A DNA stretch of 32,442 bases from Vitrella brassicaformis. Taxonomy: Eukaryota; Sar; Vitrellaceae. The notes beneath the pieces are model-generated. The model did no database searches and was not told the origin of the DNA. It saw only the letters and a program-made list of their open reading frames with translations. Numbering within the stretch: the stretch's first letter is position 1; every line of letters starts with the position of its first letter. The translations under genes were made by a program, and so were the position numbers. The stretch lies in contig CDMY01000033.1 in NCBI GenBank assembly GCA_001179505.1, positions 174,542 through 206,983 of the forward strand. Reading direction: 5' to 3'. Below, one piece after another: positions 23,469 through 31,957 of this stretch.

Positions 23469-25231
23469 GTCACCTGTGGAAGAGTCCGTCTTGTTGTTTG
23501 ACGAAAGAGACTGGTGCACCCTCGAGGAGACGAAGTAAGTCAAGAGACACAGAGAGACACACAGAGAGGCAATTAAATTGGCGGATGGTTTCTGTCCTTT
23601 GTGTCTTCAGCATATTATATCGCTGCCTACATTTTATATCGGTCGAGTTCCTTGGTTATTCTACCGACGATGTGGAGAGGAGCTCAGAGTACAGCTTCGC
23701 CAGCCTTCACGAAGTTTGCTCTGGCAGTGGTAAGCGAATGGAGAAGGAAGGCGTACCTGATGGGCACGTACAATGACGTGTCTTTGCCTGCATGCTGCAC
23801 GTGTCAGGTCATAGCATCGGTGCCCCACCACCAGCAGCGGAGCAGCGGCTCCTCGATGGGCAGCATGCCAGCTGGCCGGATGCCAAGGCGGCGCGAATAG
23901 GAGAGGGCACTCGCGGAAAGGTCCTGTGGGGACCCCTGCAGCCGCCCCAACACGGCCACGGCAGCGACGCGGCCATCAAGATGATCAGGCTGGATCGTTT
24001 CCCAGAGAGCCACAGAGAGGGGATTGCGAGGCAGATCGAGGAGGAGCGGCTGAGGCTGTTGGGCGGCGAGCCTCCCTTCCTCTCTCTCCTGGCCGCCAAC
24101 ACCGACCCCAGCCAGCCCGCCACCTACACAGACAACCAGGGCGTCCAGGAGAATGTCCTGTGCGTAGCCATGACGCCATTAGGTAAGAAAAATGGAACGG
24201 ATGGGGGGAGGGAGGGAGGGAGGGAGGGAGAGGTGGCGTGGCTCTGCGTCTATCAATATCTTATTTCTATGACGTCTGCGTGTTATTGTGTGTGTGTGTG
24301 CAGGGGACGAGTGGGTGGAGCTGAAGCGGATTTTCGAGGGCACGCCCGAGGGGGAGAGGGCGCATGACGTCTCGGCGGCGCTGGCCAGGCTGGAGGAGGG
24401 CGGCTTTAGCGACAAGGCCATAACGGCTTTCGTCGATGACATCGGTGTCATCACGCGCGCCCTCCTCCTCGTCTGTGCCGTCCACATCGCCGCGCTACGG
24501 CAGGGCATCCTGCACTACGACGGGTTTTGGTCGAACGTCATGCTGCGCCGGTCCGCCCTGCTGCCCAGCACCCCAGCCACATCGCTCTCCCTCAACGACG
24601 TGTGGCTGCTCGACCTGGCCGACACCCTCATCATCCGGCCACCCACACCTTCCCCACAGACAGACATCAGTCCCCAACCACCCGCCCCGCCCTCCTTCAT
24701 GGGCAGCCAGGCCGTCATGCTGCCCTCCAGCATCCCGAGGAGGTGGGCAGAAGGGAAGATGCCCGTGAGCACACGGTGGATCACCGCCCCTGAGCTGCTG
24801 CCCGCGACCGTGAGGCTGCCCGGCCCGGCTGACTCCCCACCACCGACGAGCTACTGCGCCCCGGGCACGAGGGTGCTCTGAGGTTCCGAGAGGAGCTGCG
24901 GCGGGAGGGTTTCCTGGTGGGCGAGGGCACGACGGAGGGGCTGTGGGTGGGGCAGCCCACCTCTGCATGGCAAATGGGCATGCCCGTCCACCGAGCCGCT
25001 GAGGGGCGCCCACCGTATGACGCCGTCTTCGACATATATGGCGTGTCCGAGGGCGACAGGAAGAGCAGGCACGTGCTATACGAGCGCCGGATGCTCGTGG
25101 AGTGGGAGCAGCACTACAAGCGTATCATCGAGCGGCCGAGTCCCGTCGAGCAGCTGCGTGACGAGGGCGGCTTTGAGTGGGTGGGGCCGTGGCTTGACAC
25201 CCTCAGCACCATCCGCGAAAGAGAAGCCTGA
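23469..25231 (+). CDS. Divergent protein-kinase-like gene (tandem unit 1)
   Basis: Exons 23469-23533, 23611-23729, 23808-24182 and from 24304 join in phase; no start codon is seen, so the 5' end may include the exons upstream. Kinase landmarks occur in order: IGEGTRGKV (glycine-rich loop), DAAIKMI (ATP-binding Lys), GILHYDGFWSNVML (catalytic loop, HxD with Asn five residues on, but the usual Lys replaced by Phe), VWLLDLAD (DFG position, DLA) and STRWITAPELLP (APE). A low-complexity Pro/Ser insert sits in the activation segment. Near 24835 the frame slips: one frame ends at TGA (24879-24881) while coding continues shifted (LLRPGHEGALRFREELRREG and on) to TGA at 25229-25231. A 41-bp intron 24810-24850 (GTGAGG...GACGAG) would repair it; otherwise this is a pseudogene. 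The last 130 residues contain LWVGQPTSAWQMGMPV, repeated in unit 2. Catalysis is doubtful; a pseudokinase is plausible. Confidence 0.6.
23534..23640 (+). repeat. Dispersed intron-borne module, copy 2
   Basis: It starts at the donor GTAAGTCAAGAGACACAGAG and ends its intron at TGTGTCTTCAG (23610). The core CGCTGCCTACATTTTATAT (23621-23639) then falls inside the next exon of the kinase-like gene, where it is read in frame. The layout (ACACAGAG tract, GGCAATTAA, GTCCTTTGTGTCTTCAGC, core) matches the copies at 25271 and 27093. Confidence 0.75.
24208..24232. repeat. (GGGA)n simple repeat in a kinase-gene intron
   Basis: GGGA repeats follow the donor GTAAGAAAAATGG of the intron 24183-24303. The homologous intron in unit 3 (donor GTGAGAAAGATGG at 26331) has a shorter GGGA tract. 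Confidence 0.8.
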
Positions 25232-25270
25232 GGCCGCGGCAGCAGGAGAGGGGCACGCTGGAGGAGATCA

Positions 25271-25400
25271 GGTGTGGGCACACAAAAGTCAAGAGACACA
25301 TAGAGACATTTAGAAAGGCAATTAACCGGTTTGGCGTTGTCCATTGTGTCTTCAGCATGTGTATCGCTGACTACATTTTATATTTGTCGAGTCTGTGCAT
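25271..25400 (+). repeat. Dispersed intron-borne module, copy 3
   Basis: Starts GTGTGGGCACACAAAAGTCA, has the GAGACACATAGAGACA tract, GGCAATTAACC, CCATTGTGTCTTCAGC and the core CGCTGACTACATTTTATAT (25365-25383). It opens tandem unit 2. Confidence 0.75.
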
Positions 25401-26099
25401 TCCTCATTGGGCGTCATGACGTGCCTCCAGCTAGTGCAATGGTAGGTGACATATGACACGAGTCTACATCGATGTTGCGATTTCGTTTGGTTGGTTTCAG
25501 GGTCGTATTGGTTTGCCGATTTCGACGTCCGGCATCAACCAGCGGCACTTCCTGGCTGGTGGCCCCGGAGCTGCAGGCCGCGCTGCTGGGCGACCCTGTA
25601 GAGCCGACCGCAACCAGCCTCGACACGTCACCTTTCTCGCAGCGCATCCACAGGGGGCTGGAGAGGCTGACTCGGCAGCTGCGGCGTGCATGACGGTGTC
25701 GTGCTGGGAGAGGGAGACAGGCAGGCCACCTGGCTTGGGCAGCCGACGTCGGTGTATGGGCTTGGTGCGATGATGGAGAAAGTCATCCGAGCAGGCGGCA
25801 TCTCAGGCGTCGTGATGGCTGACGTGGCGGAGCGGGAGAGGGCGGCGTTGACGGAGACATATGTCGAGCTGACGCCTCTGGAGTGGGATCTGCACTAATG
25901 ACGCCATCATGACCACCGACGGCAGAGCCACAGACAAGGTCGGCGTCCCGACGTGCCACATCGAGGAGCGTCGAGGGGAGAGGCGCTTTGATGGCGTCTT
26001 CCGGTGGCTCGACACCCTCTGCCGCGCTGCGAGGACGGGGCTGAGTCCGCGGATACCGCTGATCGTCTCGCCAACCAGCAGCCACGGTGGAGGAGGTCA
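25271..26099 (+). pseudogene. Kinase-like tandem unit 2, truncated and frameshifted
   Basis: The unit starts at a module copy and ends at GGAGGAGGTCAG, matching GGAGGAGATCAG at the end of unit 1. It lacks the N-terminal kinase lobe and catalytic loop. What remains aligns with the end of unit 1: ASTSGTSWLVAPELQAALLG matches the unit 1 STRWITAPELLP region, and ATWLGQPTSVYGLGAMM matches LWVGQPTSAWQMGMPV. The first frame ends at TGA (25691-25693), with coding resuming one frame over. A second break comes at TAATGA (25896-25901), just where unit 1 has codons for His-Tyr-Lys. A third fragment (ERRGERRFDGVFRWLDTL) matches the last residues of unit 1. This is best read as a decaying copy. Confidence 0.65.
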
Positions 26100-26235
26100 G
26101 GTATGGGCATAAGTACAGAGACGCAGAGAGAGGTACACAGACAGAGAGGCAATTGGCTGCTGTTCTTGTGTCTTGTGTTTCGGGCAGATGCACCGCTGTC
26201 TACATTTTATATTTCGCGAGTCCCTGTATTCTTCG
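26100..26235 (+). repeat. Dispersed intron-borne module, copy 4
   Basis: Starts at GTATGGGCATAAGTACAGAG (26101), with ACACAGACAGAGAGGCAATT, CTTGTGTTTCGGGCAG and the core CCGCTGTCTACATTTTATAT (26193-26212). It opens tandem unit 3. Confidence 0.75.
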
Positions 26236-26488
26236 AAGGCAGCTCCGGGACATCGGCGACTTGTTCTACCTTCGTCTGGAGCAGTTGTGCGCTGGGGAGA
26301 GGTTTCGTATGTAGCGATGACACCCCTAGGTGAGAAAGATGGGATGGACGAGGGAGGGGAGGAGGCGACTTCCTTACCACCGACGTCACTCATCGCTGTG
26401 TTGTGTGTGTGGGTGTGCAGGTGAGGAGTGGGTTGGGGTGGTCCGGCTGTTCGGATGGACGAAGGGAGAGAGCAAGGAGACCAATCAG

Positions 26489-26611
26489 GTAGAGACAGAG
26501 AGAGACACAGAGAGACACAGAGAGACACAGAGAGAGGCAATCAATTTCCTGCTGTGTTGTCCTTTGTCCTTTCGGCATTCAGATCGCTGACTGCATTTTA
26601 TATTTGCGCAG
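26489..26611 (+). repeat. Dispersed intron-borne module, copy 5 (an exact intron)
   Basis: It begins with GTAGAGACAGAGAGAGACAC and ends TATTTGCGCAG. The core TCGCTGACTGCATTTTATAT (26583-26602) lies just before the acceptor. Here the whole module coincides with one intron between the exons 26421-26488 and 26612 onward. Confidence 0.72.
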
Positions 26612-26867
26612 CTGGTGTACGGCGGGTTCAAGCTCCTCAAGAGAGACCCAAACGCGCCACCCGCTCCCCACACTAGGCGCACATGCCGAGACGGCCCTCC
26701 ACCCGCCGAGCTGTCCTATCATGAGCGGGTGGAGAACTACGAGAGGGTCAAGGCGAGGATAGAGATGGAGTTGGGTATCGCCCCCCCAGTCCGACTCGAC
26801 CCCCCACCACGGCCGAGGTGGCAAAGCGGCTCATCAAGCACCACCTCCAGTATGATGATACACACAA

Positions 26868-26895
26868 TGATACACACACACACACACACACACAC
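26868..26895. repeat. (AC)n microsatellite
   Basis: ACACAC run following ATGATACACACAATGATACA within tandem unit 3. Confidence 0.85.
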
Positions 26896-27092
26896 ATTCG
26901 GCTTTTCACGCATCAGCCGGTTGTTTGTCTGTCTGTCTGTCTATGTGTGTCACTACTTACTTGTCCACAGAAATGGCAACCGCAGACGCGCGTGGTGTGG
27001 AGACACCGGGAACTTCATCCGTCTCCGAGACCCACGGCCCCTCAGCACAGCTATAGGGAGGGGGAGGAGCTTGTTGACGTGCTTAGGAGGAT

Positions 27093-27215
27093 CACGTATG
27101 GGCATCAAATTAGAAAGACACAGAGACAATAATTGACAGCTGGTGTTGTCCTTTGTGTCTTCAGCCGATGCATCGCTGACTACATTTTATATCGGTCGGG
27201 TCCCTGTATTAACCT
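27093..27215 (+). repeat. Dispersed intron-borne module, copy 6
   Basis: Starts GTATGGGCATCAAATTAGAA, has AGACACAGAGACAATAATT, GTCCTTTGTGTCTTCAGC and the core CGCTGACTACATTTTATAT (27174-27192). It opens tandem unit 4. Confidence 0.75.
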
Positions 27216-27530
27216 ACCGATGATGTGCAGAGGTCAGGGCGCATGCGGCGAAGACATCAAGAGGACGACAGCGATCACTTCATGTAGGCAGAGAGGGGGA
27301 GGACGTGCAGACAAGACGGTGTGGGCTGACTGCTGTCTTTTCTTGTGTGTTGTTATGTCAGCGCCTGTCTGCGGGATGCGAGGGCTCATCGGAGGAAGCT
27401 GGGGCAGCTGCATTGGTGCACGTGTTCGCTGCACGCGGCAGGTGATAGCATCGGTGCTGTGCTTGAGCTGACAGTTGTACATAGCATGAAGTTCATTAAA
27501 GGCCCTTGGTCAGTTGCGGAGAAATGAGTC
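27093..27530 (+). pseudogene. Kinase-like tandem unit 4, 5' stub only
   Basis: After a module copy (core 27173-27192) the sequence resembles the unit 1 exon 23611-23729 region. It then repeats the start of exon 23808: GCTGCACGCGGCAGGTGATAG against GCTGCACGTGTCAGGTCATAG, each followed by CATCGGTGC. The frame then closes (CTTGAGCTGA) and nothing of the kinase domain is left. Confidence 0.5.
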
Positions 27531-27855
27531 GAGGCGAGTAGGACATTCGTCCATTCGCCCACCCGAATGGCACGCAATGGAATCAGCCAAGTCACCCCCA
27601 CTTAAAAGCACTCTGGACCCTTTAATTAGGCCGCCACTGCTCACACACACACAGACCTTCCCCACCCAATCGCACACGACCAGCCGCCGCCCGGCCAATA
27701 GCACTCACCGCTCACCCCGCCTCTGTCCCCCTGTCGATGACATCACGCTCGAGGCCGAACGGCCGCAGCACACGGCGGATAGCACCAACCGACTCGGGGA
27801 ACCGCTTGGCGAACGATCTGAGTGCATCGACAGCAGGTCGCTCGGTCGTGTACAG

Positions 27856-29226
27856 CTAAATGCTGCCCCTCCCCACCCACACGAAGGCAGCGACGGTCTC
27901 GTTGGGTCGGAAGCCGCTCACTATCACACGACGAGAGTCTATCGCATAAGCAGAATTGAGATTGCCCCTGTCGTAGCGCCGGTGGACAGGGATGCCCTGA
28001 TCCTCTGTGATGGCCGATGTCAGTAGACGTTCACAGCGAGGGTCGCTCCGGCCGAATCGGATGTCTATCCTCTCGGCTGCCACCTCACCGGACCACCGAC
28101 TGAGCAGCCTGTCCAGCAGAAATGCCGAGAATGAGGGGGAGAGAGAGAGATAGACGTCCCAGCGGATGACGGGATCGGTCCGCTTGTAGCCGTCAGCATA
28201 GCGATGGCCGGCCGGCAGATCACCATGAGGCACCACACGAAATGACACATTGCCAACCCGATAGGCCCCGTTGTTGGCTTGCTGCAGCGCCAGGGTGACC
28301 CCGTTTTTTGTCAGCTGACGGCTGAAGGTGGAGTAGATGGCCAATGCGATCGGCAGCTGGTGCAAGGCCGTTGCTGTGGGCAGCGAGTCGGCCGGCAGCC
28401 GAAGGGGCAGAGTCGAGTCGGCGGGGGTCAGCCGATGGATGAAGGCCACCCGAAGGAACCGTCCCATCGCCCGCCACTCCTCACCGGTGCCCTGCTCCAG
28501 CAGCCAGGCGACCCTCAAGCCGCCCTCCACGTCACCATCAATGTCGAAGGCTAAGACGTTGTCCAGGCCGAGACGACTGATGGCCTTGTTGACGTGCTGC
28601 TGGACGCCGTTGAGCAGCGTGCTGGTGACGGTCGCCGAGGTGTGGCCCAGGAGCTCCTGCTGCCGAGTGCGGGTGACGATCTGTGAGCGGAGAGCGCCTC
28701 GCGTGGCATCGTCATTCGCCATGGCCATGCGGACCATCTTGCTGATGGGCAGTGACATGTCAAAGAGCTCGGCGGGCTGGAAGAGGGGCTGGGACGAGGG
28801 CGCTGCACGAGTGGGCTGCATCAGTCGTGACTGTGGAAAGGTCTCAGAGAAGCGTGGTGACACTGTGCGTGAGAGATCTGCAGGCACACAGCAGACCCAT
28901 GGCAGCAGACACGGAGAGGCATCGGTTTTTCGGCATTTCGATGACTCCTTTGCTTCTCTGGCTGTCTTACCCTCACTGAGTGGGTGGCTTGAGAGCTGCA
29001 AAGGCCTCGGAATCTTCCCAGTCGTCTGCGAGCTTGATTCGTAGATCTCGTCGCTTTTCCTTGCATCTTCCTCACAGCAGGGCCGTGTAGAGTTTGTGGG
29101 AGATGCCCAAAGAGCTGTCGTGATGTCATCGATCCACGCGATGCCGCCGCCAATCTGACTGAGTGATGCTGATCTGACGCATCGAGGTGAGAGAGGGTGG
29201 GCAGGAGGGCCTGATGGCATCAGCAA
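27856..29226 (-). CDS. Hypothetical protein, no family recognised
   Basis: An open frame of 456 codons. An intron is likely inside it: donor GTAAGA at 28970 and acceptor GTGTGCCTGCAG ending at 28878. It is 93 bp long, so the frame stays open either way. Spliced, the protein has 425 residues. From about residue 150 of the unspliced reading the sequence looks like a folded globular domain: ELFDMSLPISKMVRMAMAND, HVNKAISRLGLDNVLAFDID, RFLRVAFIHRLTPADSTLPL and YLSLSPSFSAFLLDRLLSRW. No transmembrane segment, signal peptide or metal motif stands out. The N-terminal 70 residues look less protein-like and the true start may be further in. It converges on the kinase-like cluster. Function unknown. Confidence 0.6.
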   Translation of the reverse strand: MLMPSGPPAHPLSPRCVRSASLSQIGGGIAWIDDITTALWASPTNSTRPCCEEDARKSDEIYESSSQTTGKIPRPLQLSSHPLSEGKTAREAKESSKCRKTDASPCLLPWVCCVPADLSRTVSPRFSETFPQSRLMQPTRAAPSSQPLFQPAELFDMSLPISKMVRMAMANDDATRGALRSQIVTRTRQQELLGHTSATVTSTLLNGVQQHVNKAISRLGLDNVLAFDIDGDVEGGLRVAWLLEQGTGEEWRAMGRFLRVAFIHRLTPADSTLPLRLPADSLPTATALHQLPIALAIYSTFSRQLTKNGVTLALQQANNGAYRVGNVSFRVVPHGDLPAGHRYADGYKRTDPVIRWDVYLSLSPSFSAFLLDRLLSRWSGEVAAERIDIRFGRSDPRCERLLTSAITEDQGIPVHRRYDRGNLNSAYAIDSRRVIVSGFRPNETVAAFVWVGRGSI

Positions 29227-30414
29227 TGACAGTCTGCGACATCCGTGTGTTTGTCGCAGATTTCCAGCACTTTCAAGTGGCGTCCAGCAACAGAGCGACA
29301 GTCAAAGGCAGCCGGGGAGCCAACTGAGGTACGGGAAGCGGAAGAAAGCGACTCGGAGGCTCACAGATCGATGAGGCGCCACCGGTGCATTCACTGATAT
29401 GATGTCCGTGCAGTGACTCTTTGCAGGTGTGCAGATGTGATACCTGGAAGGCCGTCATTGGCGATGTTCCCGAAGACGACTGACCGGCTGGCGTGTTGGC
29501 TGCTGCGCTGTCTGGGCCACATAAGCCCCGGTGGCCAGTGGATGAGTGTACAGAGAGGGATGTCATGTCGTGTCGATTGTCGATAGCTGGCGTATCTGTC
29601 TGGGTATGTAAATGACTGACTGGATGGATGGATGGATGAGACCACTGCCAGTGGCAGTTAGATTGGGAAACGTTCGTCCGTGTCCTTGATTGAGCCACAT
29701 TTGCTCGACCTACTGTCGTGATCCTGGTCAGTGGATCAGACAGACCGGTGGGGTGGCAGTGGCTCAAAGGCATTGCCAGTGTGATGCCTCTCAGCGTCTT
29801 GGATGACTGGGTGCCTGTCTGTCTGTCTGTGAGTATGGCTGTGGGTCGACTTGACGCTGCCAGTGACGGTGGATGGGCGTGGGACTGTGATCGACAAATT
29901 CGTTGGTCGTAGCCCCTAGCTCGTCGCGCAAAATATTGTATGTGTAGTGGCCGTGAGTGAAGAAAGACTGACATGCACTCGTTGCAAGCGACAAATTGTG
30001 CCAATCGACACGTAGACCACCTTCTACCAACCACCCAAGCCCACCACTCGGCAAAACCACCGACACATTGGCGTAGGCACACCCAGGGACTAGACATGCC
30101 ATACAGCAGCTGCTGGCACAGTAAGTACATAGCCACATAACATACACTCACTACACAAACAGACACTCAGGCAAAGAGAGAGGCGGACAGACAGACAGAC
30201 TATTCGATCACGTAAGTAATACGCAGGCAGGCCTGCAGGCACTCTGCACTGCAAGCGACGAATCAATGGCCATCCATCCATCCATTGATTGTCTATTGTA
30301 CTACGCAGCCACACGGCACGGCAGACACATTGGTGTGGGCACACCCACGGACGGGACGGAGCGGAGCAAACACTCCTGGCTGACATGACACCCATGAGTG
30401 CACTGGGCCTGACA

Positions 30415-30625
30415 GAGACGCATACTCACTAACCTAAACATCATCGAAGACACGCTATCAATCAGCATCGATGGAACCGCTGTGTGCCAAGCAGGAGATA
30501 GATACTAATTGGAAGCGGCACAGCAGAGAGGCGTGGGCAAACCCACGGAAAAGAAACACACACTACACAGACACGCACACACAACCACGCGCAGCACGAT
30601 GCACATACACACACACACACGGCAC
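30415..30625. repeat. Dispersed ~210-bp repeat, copy 2
   Basis: Same-orientation copy of 18221-18431, about 96% identical by eye. The boundary on the left is sharp: both copies begin at GAGACGCATACTC with unrelated sequence before. On the right both fade into CA-rich DNA. Confidence 0.92.
30532..30547. repeat. Perfect short hairpin within the dispersed repeat
   Basis: CGTGGG-CAAA-CCCACG forms a six-pair stem with a four-base loop. Similar elements lie at 30331-30350 (GTGTGGGCACACCCAC) and, imperfectly, at 30071-30088. In the copy at 18221 the equivalent site (GCGTGAGCAAACCCACAG) has lost the perfect pairing. Confidence 0.6.
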
Positions 30626-31162
30626 AGACGCACGCGTAGGGACAGACACAGAGGGGGTGGGGTGAGTGTGTGGGGGGTGGGATGCTGCAAGTAAGTGTAT
30701 GTGTATGTGTATGTGTGTTTGTGTAAGCAAGTGCCATACATCAGTGCACACACATGTACACGCACCGATGGACACACCATGTGTGTGTGTAGAGGTGGAG
30801 ATGGCTGGTTGTGAGTGAGATGCAATCTCTGCCCGACAGACACATGGGTGGGCGTGGGCACCATCCGGACCACATCCCATAGACTGCGGACAAAGAGTGC
30901 AGGGTAAAGTCGGTACGTGTATGTATATGAGGTGTGCGGCGGCACAAGGAGCTGTCGACGGGATGATGGATGGGCCGAAAGCGCGGCCAGCGACGAAAAA
31001 CAGCGGCGGAAAGAGCAGTGCTCCTGCGCAGCAGGAGAAAGCTGCGCTTCGTGTCGGCATGTGTGTGCCTTAGTGGGTGGGCGTGTCGCGGGCCGCCAAG
31101 CAAAACCGCTGGATGACAAAGGGAAGCCTGTCGATGAATGGTGGACCACAACTGTGGAGTAA

Positions 31163-31182
31163 GTCAGTCAGTCAGTCAGTAG
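31163..31182. repeat. (CAGT)n tandem repeat
   Basis: Four to five CAGT units. A second short run lies at 31554-31569, both in non-coding DNA. Confidence 0.75.
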
Positions 31183-31957
31183 GTGGTGTGTGAGTGTGTG
31201 TGGTGAGTGAGTGGGATCACACAGTCAGTCGTGTCCGAAGTAAGTGTCTGGTTGGTATGTGTGTGTGTGTCTCTCTGCACATGAACACATCTGGCTGATG
31301 CAAACAAACAGGAGAAAGTGTTTCAGGCCAAAGCACACAATAAACAAACGGCTGGCTGTTCTCCTCTCCCTGTGGACGGACGCCTGGCTAGAACAGGTCG
31401 GGTCAGGTCAAGGGGGCTGCACCCAACACCGCCAAAGCAGCAGAGGAGCAGTGAGTCGGTGGGTGCAGTAAGGTAATCCTATACATCCGTGCAGCACATG
31501 GTGAGTGGAGTGAGTAAGTCGAATGAACCGTGGACAGAAATACAACAAACACGCAGTCAGTCAGTCAGTAGTGAGTCGACACGGATGCACACGGGCATGG
31601 CGTTACGCTCACGCCTCTACACGCATCTCACGCATCCACGAACCATGGGTCACGATTGTCACCACATGAGAGTGAATTCGTCTGTCATCCATCCATCCAT
31701 CCAGACACACACACCCCGACACGCTGGCTGCATCACAGTCAGTCAACGGGCAGGCATGGGCCTCATCCATCCATTCTGGCAGCCAGTCATTCACAAATAC
31801 GTACAAGCAATAAGTAAGTAGATGCAGGTGCCTCCCTGGCCGGCGTGCCACAAACGGCATTTTGGCGGGGGCAAAAGCAGCTCTCGTACAGGGCGGCGCC
31901 GAACCACACGGCGCCTGCTGGTGGAGCCGGGGGCGAGACGGTCTCCTCAGGCGGCTC

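Larger units (their letters stand above)
26100..27092 (+). pseudogene. Kinase-like tandem unit 3, partial copy with a diverged 3' part
   Basis: After a module copy comes VSYVAMTPL, an intron with donor GTGAGAAAGATGG, and GEEWVGVVRLFGWTKGE (exon 26421-26488). These correspond to VLCVAMTPL, the intron at 24183 and GDEWVELKRIFEGTPEGE in unit 1. A further module copy (26489-26611) then acts as an intron whose acceptor is its own 3' end (TTTGCGCAG). Exon 26612 onward is new sequence (YHERVENYERVKARIEMELG). Coding again seems to slip one frame near a seven-C run (26787), with TTAEVAKRLIKHHLQYD in the new frame. The unit ends with GGAGGATCACGTATGGGCAT, like the ends of units 1 and 2. It may still be transcribed, but no intact kinase is encoded. 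Confidence 0.5.
29227..31957. other. Repeat-rich region without a recognised gene
   Basis: About 2.7 kb with no convincing exon chain on either strand. It holds a dispersed repeat copy (30415-30625), three related short hairpins (30071-30088, 30331-30350, 30532-30547), GGAT/CCAT runs (about 29618-29637, 30269-30286, 31686-31703), CAGT runs (31163-31182, 31554-31569) and CA/GT-rich DNA (30540-30640, 30690-30725). Possible splice-like GTAAGT and TAAGTAAG strings occur, but no open frame joins them. The upstream exons or promoter of the gene at 27856-29226 may lie in its left part. Confidence 0.5.

Noticed and set aside
29227-31957. CRISPR-like or telomeric array in the repeat-rich region
   Set aside because: The repeats are CCAT, CAGT and CA simple sequence without regular spacers, and no telomere unit is present. 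The DNA is eukaryotic.
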